Positions 40,124 to 47,080 of a DNA stretch of 47,080 bases are shown piece by piece. The notes beneath the pieces are model-generated. The model had not been told where the DNA came from and did not search any database. It worked only from the letters and a program-made list of their open reading frames with translations. A program made the position numbers and the translations under genes. Source of the stretch: Planctomycetota bacterium (GTDB taxonomy: Bacteria; Planctomycetota; UBA1135; UBA2386); contig JALORC010000066.1 in assembly GCA_025459175.1 (NCBI GenBank), positions 1 through 47,080 on the forward strand. The letters are read 5' to 3'. How positions within the stretch are numbered: the stretch's first letter is position 1; each line of letters begins with the position of its first letter.

Positions 40124-42712
40124 ATGTCCTACCAACCGCCGAGCGACCGATCTCCGGCACGTGGCCGCCGATGCACACGCGTGTTCGCACCGTGGATCCT
40201 GTCGTGGATCGCACTGTCCGCGGTCGTCCCGGCCCAATGCGCACTGCAGTGGCAGGTCGGCGAGCCGGTGCCCGGTGTCCGCGGCAATGTGTTTGCCATG
40301 ACCAGCTGGGACCCGGACGGCCCCGGCCCAGCATCGGTGTTGTTGGTGCTCGGCGGTGACTTCGAGGTCGCCGGCACTGCCGTGAGCAATGGCATCGCCA
40401 CCTATGATCCGGCGACCGGAGCCTGGGGCACGTTGAACACCGGTTTCGAGCTGAGGAGCAGGGTGCACGGGTTCACCATCCTGCCCAACAACGCGTTGTG
40501 GGCGGCCGGCAGCATGCGAGTGCCCGGCGGCACGACGACCCTCGGGATCGTCGAGTTCTCGCCCACCGGGTGGCAGCCCCGCGGCTCGATCGGCTCCGGT
40601 GAGTCCGTCTACTCGCTGTCCGCGCAACCCAATGGCGACGTGTTCGCTGGCGGCAAGTTCGTCGCCATCGACGGCGTTGCCGTCAACCGCATCGCGCGCT
40701 GGAACGGTTCCAGCTGGGGTGGGCTGGCCGGCGGCTTCCCGGGTCAGGCGGCCGCGGTCAACGCACCCGCCTCGCTGCCGAACGGTACGGTGATCGCCGG
40801 CGGCTTCTTCCCCGGCGCCAACACGAGCTACATCGCACAGTGGAACGGCACGACCTGGTCCGGGCTCGGCACCGGTACCAACGACATCGTCAACTCGCTG
40901 GTCGTGCGGCCCAACGGCGACGTCGTCGCCGGTGGTCGCTTCTCGATCGCCGGCGGGCTGGTGTGCCGCCGCATCGCCAGCTGGAACGGGACGAGCTGGT
41001 CGCCGCTGTCGAGCGGCGTCGACGGTCAGGCGGCGTTCGGCCAGCCGACCGCCGTGCACGCGATCGGGTTGCGGGCCGGCGGCACCCTCGTGATCGGCGG
41101 TACGTTCGACACCGCCGGCGGCCGCTCCACCCGCGCCGTCGCCGAGTGGGACGGGACCGGTTGGCGGCGCTTTCTGTCCGGCCTCGAAGGCACCGTGGCG
41201 GCGTTGGCCGAGATGCCATCCGGCGACCTGTACTTCGGTGGTCTGTTCCCGAGCAGTCGCGTGCTGCCGGCGCCGGCCCCCGTGACTCCCGCGCTGAATG
41301 TGATCCGCTGGAACGGGACCGCGTGGTCGGCCCTCGGGTCCGGCACGGCCGGAGCCGTGATGGCGAGCGCCTCCTTGCCTGACGGCGACCTCGTGATCGG
41401 TGGCGGCATCGCGCAGATCGCCGGCGTGGCGGTGCGCAACATCGCTCGCTGGAGCACGACGGGATGGCAATCGTTGGGCACCGGCATGAGCGGGCCGGTC
41501 TTCGCCCTGGCCTCCCTGCCGGGTGGCGACCTCGTCGCCGGTGGCAACTTCGTGGTGGCAGGCGGCAACCAGTGCAACGGCATCGCCCGCTGGGACGGCA
41601 GCACCTGGTCGCCGCTCGGAGTGGGCTGCAACGGCAGCATCCTCGCGCTGGTGGTCCTGCCCAATGGCGATGTGGTCGCCGGCGGATCCTTCACCAGCAT
41701 CGGTGGCGTGGCCGCCAGCAACATCGCGCGCTGGAACGGCAGCACCTGGTCCACGTTCGGCGTCGGTGCCGGCAATGGTGTCTCCGGACCGGTCCTCGCC
41801 ATGTTGGCCCGTGCCAACGGCGAGCTGTTCGTCGGCGGCGATCTGTTTGCCGCCGGCGGCCAGCCCGTCAATCGGGTCGCGCGGTGGACCGGCGTCGGCT
41901 GGGCCAGCATCGGCAACGGCTTGCCGGGTGCGAGCGTGGTCAACGCGTTCGCCGAGTTGCGCAATGGTGACGTTGTCGCCGCCGGTGGCACGCTGCTCAA
42001 CACCTCGGAGTCGATCGCGCGGTGGGACGGCACCACCTGGAGCGGCTTCGCCGGTTCGCCGCTCGGCCCCGGGGGGGCGTTGCTGGCGCTGCCGGACGGC
42101 GGGTTCTTGCTCGGCAGCGGCTGGAATCAGCGCGTCTACCGCTGGAACGGCACGCTGTCGGCCCTCTCGGTCACGACGAGCCCGCCGAGTGCGATTCGCA
42201 CGATGCACCTGACCACAAGCGGTCAGATCGCGGTCGGTGGCGACTTCGCGACGATCGGTGGCGTGCAGGCGTCGGCCCTGGCGATCCTGGATTCTCCGTG
42301 CGCGCCGTCGGCGGTGATCGAAGCGCCGGGTTGTGCGAGCTCGGCGGGGGCAGTCCGGTTGGTGCCGCTGCAGCTGCCGTGGCTCGGCGACGCCTTCCTC
42401 GGTCGGACCAGCGGCATTCCCGCGTCAGCGCTCGGGATCGGCATCTGGGGTCTCGCACCGGTGGCGCTGCCGCTGTCGTCGCTGTTGCCGCAGGGCATCG
42501 CCGGCTGCCAACTCGCCGCCAGTCCCGACGTGCTGCAGTTGCTGTTGCCCGCGGGCGGTCAGGTGCTGACGACGCTGCCGGTGCCCATCACGGCGTCCCT
42601 GACGGGGCAGCTCGTCCGGCATCAGGTCGCCACGGTGGAGCTCGGTGTCGCTGGCGCGGTGGCTGCGGTTGCGGTCTCGAACTCCCTGCTGTTGCGGCTC
42701 GGCAGCTTCTAG
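40124..42712 (+). CDS. Secreted propeller-like repeat protein
   Basis: The protein is 862 aa from the ATG at 40124, preceded by AGCAGG. It has a signal-type N-terminus (APWILSWIALSAVVPAQC). At least ten repeats of about 50 residues follow, of the form NGDV.AGG.F...GG.....IARWNG..W..LG.G, as in delta-60 or galactose-oxidase-type beta propellers. The C-terminus carries the planctomycete module (LPQGIAGCQLAASP ... VSNSLLLRLGSF). The repeats should build one or two propellers on the outside of the cell. No enzyme motif is seen. Upstream 39942-40123 shows no gene. Confidence 0.75.
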   Translation: MSYQPPSDRSPARGRRCTRVFAPWILSWIALSAVVPAQCALQWQVGEPVPGVRGNVFAMTSWDPDGPGPASVLLVLGGDFEVAGTAVSNGIATYDPATGAWGTLNTGFELRSRVHGFTILPNNALWAAGSMRVPGGTTTLGIVEFSPTGWQPRGSIGSGESVYSLSAQPNGDVFAGGKFVAIDGVAVNRIARWNGSSWGGLAGGFPGQAAAVNAPASLPNGTVIAGGFFPGANTSYIAQWNGTTWSGLGTGTNDIVNSLVVRPNGDVVAGGRFSIAGGLVCRRIASWNGTSWSPLSSGVDGQAAFGQPTAVHAIGLRAGGTLVIGGTFDTAGGRSTRAVAEWDGTGWRRFLSGLEGTVAALAEMPSGDLYFGGLFPSSRVLPAPAPVTPALNVIRWNGTAWSALGSGTAGAVMASASLPDGDLVIGGGIAQIAGVAVRNIARWSTTGWQSLGTGMSGPVFALASLPGGDLVAGGNFVVAGGNQCNGIARWDGSTWSPLGVGCNGSILALVVLPNGDVVAGGSFTSIGGVAASNIARWNGSTWSTFGVGAGNGVSGPVLAMLARANGELFVGGDLFAAGGQPVNRVARWTGVGWASIGNGLPGASVVNAFAELRNGDVVAAGGTLLNTSESIARWDGTTWSGFAGSPLGPGGALLALPDGGFLLGSGWNQRVYRWNGTLSALSVTTSPPSAIRTMHLTTSGQIAVGGDFATIGGVQASALAILDSPCAPSAVIEAPGCASSAGAVRLVPLQLPWLGDAFLGRTSGIPASALGIGIWGLAPVALPLSSLLPQGIAGCQLAASPDVLQLLLPAGGQVLTTLPVPITASLTGQLVRHQVATVELGVAGAVAAVAVSNSLLLRLGSF

Positions 42713-42763
42713 AGCAGCTCCGGAGCCGTGGCCTCCGGAGCCGCGGCACGGCGCCATGCAGGC

Positions 42764-43924
42764 TCATGGCGGCGTCGTGGTGCGGAACGTGATCGCGGCA
42801 CCGCGCCGTTCCGTGCCCGGCAGCGTCAGCAGCTGCCGCCAGAAGCCGCGCGGCCCGCGCTGGCCACCGGCGAGGCCATAGTGCGGCGGCCAGTCGTGCG
42901 CCGGCAGATGATGGCTGCCGAACAGCCGATCGAGCCACGGCAGGTGCACGGCGAAGTTGACGTTCTGCACCGCGCTGGCGTGGTGCCAATGGTGGAAGCG
43001 CGGCGTCACCAGCCACGGTTCGAGCCAGCGCAGCCGCCAGCGCACGTTGGCATGCACGAAGGTCGCCTGCGCGGCGACGAACACCAGATAGGCGCCGATC
43101 GCCGCCGGCGCGAAGCCGAGCGTCATCAGCGCCGCGAACACCAGCGCGCGCGTCAGCACCGCGTCGACGACGTGCAGGCGCGAACCGGCGAGCCAGTCCA
43201 TCGCCTCGGCGCCGTGGTGGATCGCGTGGAAGCGCCACAGCCACGGCAGCGTGTGGCTGGCGCGGTGCACCCAGTACTGCACCAGATCGCTGACCACGAC
43301 GATGCCGACGAACTGCACCGGCAGCGGCCACGCGGCGAGGTGCTCGCGCCACCAGTTCGGCAGCGCAGCGGCGAGTGCCTGACCCGGCGTCAGTACCAGG
43401 AACGTCGTCACCTGCACCAGCAGCGCGCTGCTGGCGAACCAGGCGAGGTCGGTCCACCACTCGGCGCGGAACGTCGGCTGGTCGCGCAGCGGCCACAGCC
43501 GTTCGAGCGGCACGAACAGCACGCTGTAGACGATCAGCTGCACGCAGAACACGTCGAGGCCGAGGCCGAGCGCGCCGCCGGCGTTCGCGGTCGGGAGGTC
43601 CGGCGCGCTGGCCAGCAACGGTAGCGCTGCCACCGCCGCGCCGACCGCGATCGCACCGAGCGTCTTCTTGCGCCGCAACCACAGCGACACCGTGCCGAGC
43701 ACGAACGCGAGCACGGCGGTGACGAGCGCCGCGGTGGCGAGCCACGGCGGCAGGTGCGGGCGCAGCTCGGGCAGCGTCAGCAGCTGTGGCCAGCGCAGGC
43801 TGCCGGCGGCCGACAGCGCCGCGAGGCCGAGCACGGCGCCGATGGTGCCGCTGAGCCAGCCGCTGCCGAGGCGATGCGGTTCGTCGGTGACCAGCCAGTG
43901 CGAGTTCGGCCGGGGTGCCGTCAT
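42764..43924 (-). CDS. Fatty-acid hydroxylase / sterol desaturase-family membrane protein
   Basis: The protein is 386 aa from the ATG at 43924. It has several hydrophobic segments and the diiron histidine boxes of the family: HRASH, HAIHHG, HHWHHAS, then HHLPAHDWPPH. The catalytic domain is the C-terminal 220 residues. About 150 N-terminal residues with four extra hydrophobic segments precede it. It would hydroxylate or desaturate lipid chains at the membrane. The gene is convergent with 40124-42712, and its start overlaps the possible start of the divergent sigma-fusion gene. Confidence 0.85.
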   Translation of the reverse strand: MTAPRPNSHWLVTDEPHRLGSGWLSGTIGAVLGLAALSAAGSLRWPQLLTLPELRPHLPPWLATAALVTAVLAFVLGTVSLWLRRKKTLGAIAVGAAVAALPLLASAPDLPTANAGGALGLGLDVFCVQLIVYSVLFVPLERLWPLRDQPTFRAEWWTDLAWFASSALLVQVTTFLVLTPGQALAAALPNWWREHLAAWPLPVQFVGIVVVSDLVQYWVHRASHTLPWLWRFHAIHHGAEAMDWLAGSRLHVVDAVLTRALVFAALMTLGFAPAAIGAYLVFVAAQATFVHANVRWRLRWLEPWLVTPRFHHWHHASAVQNVNFAVHLPWLDRLFGSHHLPAHDWPPHYGLAGGQRGPRGFWRQLLTLPGTERRGAAITFRTTTPP

Positions 43925-46900
43925 CGCCGCAGTATCGCCGCGCACGCACGCGGCCCCGACCGCTCGTTCCGCCGCTACTGCGAGACCGGCGATCCGCGCC
44001 ATCTCGGGCGCGTGTTCGACCGCACCGCCGAGGAACTGCTGCGGGTCGCGACCTACCTGACCCGCGACCGCCATCGCGCCGAGGATGTCGTGCAGGCGAC
44101 GTTCCTGATCGCGATCGAGAAGGCGGCCAGCTACGACCGCACGCGGCCGGTGTTGCCCTGGCTGCTGGCGATCCTCGCCAACGAGGCGCGACAGCTGCAC
44201 CGCCGCGAACGCCGCGCGCTGCCGCCGGTGGCCATCGCGACCGCGGCGAGTGCGCCAGGGGCCGTCGCCGACGCGGCGGCCACGGCCGAACTGGCGCGCC
44301 TCTGCGATCAGGCGCTCGAGGCACTGCCAGAACCGTATCGGCCGGTGTTGATCCTGCATCTGCGCCATGGCCTCGCCGGCCACGAGATCGCCGCCACGCT
44401 GATGGTCCCGGACAGCACCGTGCGCAACCAGATCGCCCGTGGGCTCGAGCTGCTGCGGCGCAAGCTGCCGGCGGGCATCGCCGGCGCAGTGGTGCTGAGC
44501 GCTGCGACCGGGCGCGGGCTCGCCGCGGTGCGCAGGGAAGTGCTGGCGCACGTGCCGGCGGCACCGGCCGTGCTCGCTGCGGGCACCATCGTCGGGGCGG
44601 GAATCACCGGAGGGATGTTCATGCTGAAGCACTTCGTCCTCGCTGCGGCGTTGTTGGCACTCGTCGGCTTCGGCGTCTGGCGCTCCGGTTGGTTCGGGGC
44701 CGATCCCGACGCGAACGCGGTGCTGCCACCGACGAACGCGGTGGCGCAGGTGGCCGTTCCATCGCCGCCGACGCCGGCGCCGACCGCGGGGCTGGGCGAA
44801 GCGCAGCGGCAGGCGGTGCCCGGTGTCGGTACGGACGTGGCATCGACGTCGGGTTCGCTGTCGGCGGTGGTCGCCATCGAGGGCACCGGGACGATCCTCG
44901 CCGATGCCGCGTGTTCGTTGTGGTGCTTGGGCCCCGACGGCCGCCAACGCCCGGTCGGCGAGGGCCGCACGGCGACCGACGGCACGATCGGCTTCCCGGC
45001 GTTGGCGCCGGGCGCGTATCGCTTCGTCGTCGATGCGGCGGAGCACCAGGAGCACGTGTCGATCGAGTCAGGGGAAGCGACCCGGCTGCGCTGCGAGATC
45101 GCCTCCGGCCACCGCTGTACGGGCACCGTCGTCGATCGCGCCGGGCGCCCGGTCGCGGGGGCCGAGGTGCGACGGGATGGTGAGTGGTTCTCGATCGGGC
45201 TCGCGCGCACGGCAGCCGACGGCACGTTCGCGATCGACCATGTGCGCGGCAGCCTGCAGCTGTGGGCGGTGAGCGGTGGCCGGCAGCCGTCGAAGCGGCT
45301 CGCGCTCGACGTGAAGCAGGACACGGTCGGCGTGCGGCTGGTGCTCGGCGCGACGGGCGAGCGCGTCGTTGGTCGCGTCGTCGACGAACGCGGCGAGGCC
45401 GCAGGCGGTGTGCGCGTCTACTTCGGCTTCGACGAGCGCATCGGCTCGACCACGATCGCGCAGTTCGAGCGTCACGACGTGCATGCCGATGCCGCGGGCC
45501 ACTTCGCGATCGATTGGGCTCGCCCCGGCCGCGTGCTCGTGGCCGCGGTGGCGAACGACGGCGACCTCGGGCGTACCTCGCACCGCGAACTCCTGCTCAT
45601 CGAGGGCGAGCCAGCCACGGTGCAGCTGCAGTTCGGCGACGGCGCGGTCGTGACGGGCGTCGTGCGGGACGATGCCGGGCGCGCGGTTGCGGGGGCGTCA
45701 CTCGACGTCACCAGCGTGGACAGCGGCTTGACCCCGCTCGATCGTCGCTTCGCGGTGGCAGCCGAGGACGGCACGTTCGTGCTGCGTGGTCTGATGGCTG
45801 GCAAGCAGTGGCTCGGCGCGCAGCGGGCCAACAGCTCTGGCCTCAGCGTCGACTCGAGCGTCGAACTACAGCTTCGCCAGCAGTTCTGCTGGAACCCGGT
45901 GCTCGGCGAAGGCGCGCCGATCGTCGTGCGCGTCGTCGATCACGACGACGTGCCGCTCGCGCACCGATTTCTCTCCATCGCGGTCGGTGGCTCGATCAAG
46001 AACTACGGCGGCACCGACGCCGATGGGCGCCACCGCTTCGAGCATCTGCCGTCGGTCGAGCACCAGCTCAAGGTCTATGGCGCCGACTACGGTGTCGTGC
46101 TGGCCGAACGGACCGTCGTTCCCGGTGCCGATGAGTTGGTGATCCGTCTCGATGCATCGCAGGTGCCGAGTGCGCGGCTGTCGGGGCGCATTGTCGACGC
46201 GAAGGGGCAGCCCGTAGCCGACGCTGAGGTCAGCATGAACGCCAACAGCGGCTTCGTGCAGCCGCAGCGCGTCGATCGCGACGGTCGCTTCCGGACCGAC
46301 CTGCTGCCCCCGGGGCACTACGGCATCAGTGCGCACGCCAGGTCGCGCGGGCTCGGCTACGCGATCGGCAGTGCGCTCCTGGTGGCGAAGCAGGAGCTCG
46401 ACCTCGGCGACCTGGTGTTGCCCGCCACCGCGTCGCTGGCCGTGCGGTTGCGCGGCCCCGATGGTGAGGTCGTGCGAGCGCCGATGGTGCGACTCGGCAG
46501 TGCGCTCGAGATGCGGAGCAGTTCCGAATCCATCGCCCCCGACGAAGTCGATGGTGTGTATCGCCAGGCCGGCATCAATCCGGGCTCCTATCTGCTGCTT
46601 CTGCACGGGCCGGACGTGGCGCCGCAGAACCTGCCGATCACGCTCGCTCCTGGCGAACAGCGCGAGCTCGACGTCGTCGCGGTGCGCGCGGTGTCCGTCG
46701 CCTTCGAGATCCGCTGCGCGCTGGTGCATCCGCAGGGCTCGGGCAACCTCAACGTCCAGTTCGACGTGTTCGACGCCGCTGGCGAACGCGTGGCGTGCGT
46801 GGGTCTGTGGCCGTACTTCGACGACTTCGAACAGCGGCTGAAACGCCTGCACCTCGGGCTGTTGCCCGGCCGCTACCGGATCCAGGCCGAGGAGGCCGGC

Positions 46901-46975
46901 GTGAAGAAGACCGAGCTCACGATCGACGTGCCCGCCGTGGCGCCGGCACAGCCGTTCGTGATCGATCTGCGGTGA
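43874..46975 (+). CDS. ECF sigma factor fused to membrane segment and carboxypeptidase-regulatory-like domains
   Basis: The protein is about 1033 aa. The start is uncertain: an ATG at 43874 overlaps the divergent gene by 51 bases, a GTG at 43898 also works, and the first clearly conserved residues begin near 43960. Residues about 30-200 form a sigma region 2 (HRAEDVVQATFLIAIEKA, VLPWLLAILANEARQLHRRE) and region 4 (LPEPYRPVLILHLRHGLAGH, PDSTVRNQIARGLELLRRKL). A hydrophobic segment (LKHFVLAAALLALVGFGVW) follows. About 700 residues of beta domains come next, with repeats such as GTVVDRAGRPVAGAEV, GRVVDERGEAAGGVRV, GVVRDDAGRAVAGASL and GRIVDAKGQPVADAEV. The layout suggests a membrane-tethered sigma factor with an outside sensor, possibly released by cleavage. 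Confidence 0.8.
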   Translation: MRFVGDQPVRVRPGCRHRRSIAAHARGPDRSFRRYCETGDPRHLGRVFDRTAEELLRVATYLTRDRHRAEDVVQATFLIAIEKAASYDRTRPVLPWLLAILANEARQLHRRERRALPPVAIATAASAPGAVADAAATAELARLCDQALEALPEPYRPVLILHLRHGLAGHEIAATLMVPDSTVRNQIARGLELLRRKLPAGIAGAVVLSAATGRGLAAVRREVLAHVPAAPAVLAAGTIVGAGITGGMFMLKHFVLAAALLALVGFGVWRSGWFGADPDANAVLPPTNAVAQVAVPSPPTPAPTAGLGEAQRQAVPGVGTDVASTSGSLSAVVAIEGTGTILADAACSLWCLGPDGRQRPVGEGRTATDGTIGFPALAPGAYRFVVDAAEHQEHVSIESGEATRLRCEIASGHRCTGTVVDRAGRPVAGAEVRRDGEWFSIGLARTAADGTFAIDHVRGSLQLWAVSGGRQPSKRLALDVKQDTVGVRLVLGATGERVVGRVVDERGEAAGGVRVYFGFDERIGSTTIAQFERHDVHADAAGHFAIDWARPGRVLVAAVANDGDLGRTSHRELLLIEGEPATVQLQFGDGAVVTGVVRDDAGRAVAGASLDVTSVDSGLTPLDRRFAVAAEDGTFVLRGLMAGKQWLGAQRANSSGLSVDSSVELQLRQQFCWNPVLGEGAPIVVRVVDHDDVPLAHRFLSIAVGGSIKNYGGTDADGRHRFEHLPSVEHQLKVYGADYGVVLAERTVVPGADELVIRLDASQVPSARLSGRIVDAKGQPVADAEVSMNANSGFVQPQRVDRDGRFRTDLLPPGHYGISAHARSRGLGYAIGSALLVAKQELDLGDLVLPATASLAVRLRGPDGEVVRAPMVRLGSALEMRSSSESIAPDEVDGVYRQAGINPGSYLLLLHGPDVAPQNLPITLAPGEQRELDVVAVRAVSVAFEIRCALVHPQGSGNLNVQFDVFDAAGERVACVGLWPYFDDFEQRLKRLHLGLLPGRYRIQAEEAGVKKTELTIDVPAVAPAQPFVIDLR

Positions 46976-47010
46976 GACAGCGCGACCGCATCGGGGATGA
47001 CTCCGCTGTC
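46976..47010 (+). terminator. Possible terminator hairpin after the sigma-fusion gene
   Basis: GACAGCG at the left pairs with CGCTGTC at 47004-47010, directly after the stop codon. There is no T run, so it is only a weak candidate. Confidence 0.25.
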
Positions 47011-47031
47011 AGCGCTGCCGATACTCCGCCG

Positions 47032-47080
47032 GTGACCTTCGAACTCACTCCCGATGCGGTGCTGTGGGCGGGGCGGCGTC
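47032..47080 (+). CDS. Possible start of a further gene (partial)
   Basis: A GTG at 47032 opens a frame reading VTFELTPDAVLWAGRR to the window edge. It has plausible composition but is too short to assign. The start codon is a guess. Confidence 0.3.
   Translation, partial: MTFELTPDAVLWAGRR

Noticed and set aside
1..47080. CRISPR array, rRNA genes and complete tRNA genes
   Set aside because: No regularly spaced repeats, no rRNA-like conserved stretches and no complete cloverleaf were seen; only the tRNA-Pro 3' fragments are present.

Overview
The window looks like a chromosomal segment of a high-GC planctomycete (Planctomycetota). The signs are a DUF1580 protein next to a Rep_trans replication initiator, several secreted proteins with the ...PGC...P / ...SN.L...G C-terminal module common in that phylum, a DUF1080 hydrolase, a TPR-CHAT protein with sigma factor and membrane partner, and a sigma factor fused to secreted-type beta domains. 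The species cannot be named from sequence alone.

Positions 1 to about 11.2 kb form a mobile, accessory region with visibly lower and patchier GC than the rest. The left part (1-4977) carries a 27-bp perfect hairpin arm, DUF1580 and Rep_trans genes in an overlapping pair, a divergent winged-helix-like protein, and a small unknown protein followed by a RusA-like Holliday-junction resolvase. It ends in the 3' half of a tRNA-Pro gene (4934-4977), which reads as an attachment site. The next part (about 4978-11213) begins with the N-terminus of a tyrosine recombinase and ends with a degraded copy of the same tRNA-Pro 3' end. It therefore looks like a second element in a tandem tRNA-Pro array. Its cargo is two defence-like modules: a membrane protein plus a TIR-transmembrane protein (5508-7993), and a protein kinase coupled to a TPR protein (8634-11143). 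Each module sits just downstream of a copy of the same roughly 250-bp degenerate repeat (5172-5432 and 8367-8618). An IS66 remnant lies between them.

From 11.3 kb on, the sequence is uniformly GC-rich core-type DNA. It holds a secreted beta-helix protein, a DUF3667 membrane protein, a minus-strand pair (lipoprotein; alpha/beta hydrolase fused to DUF1080), and then the most striking locus: a tightly coupled three-gene plus-strand operon (16199-28364). That operon encodes a lysozyme-like protein of 542 aa and two giant proteins of 1999 and 1509 aa that I cannot place in any family. It is my main candidate for an undescribed system.

After it come a decayed patch (28392-29210), two secreted proteins, a TPR-CHAT protease-like protein with a sigma factor and a membrane protein (32703-37968), a MarR regulator whose 22-bp palindromic operator is echoed upstream of a 4Fe-4S/SCP2 protein (38044-39941), a secreted propeller-like protein, a divergent fatty-acid hydroxylase, and an ECF sigma factor fused to a membrane segment and carboxypeptidase-regulatory-like domains. 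A further gene may start at the right edge.

All assignments are by reading motifs; no database search was possible.
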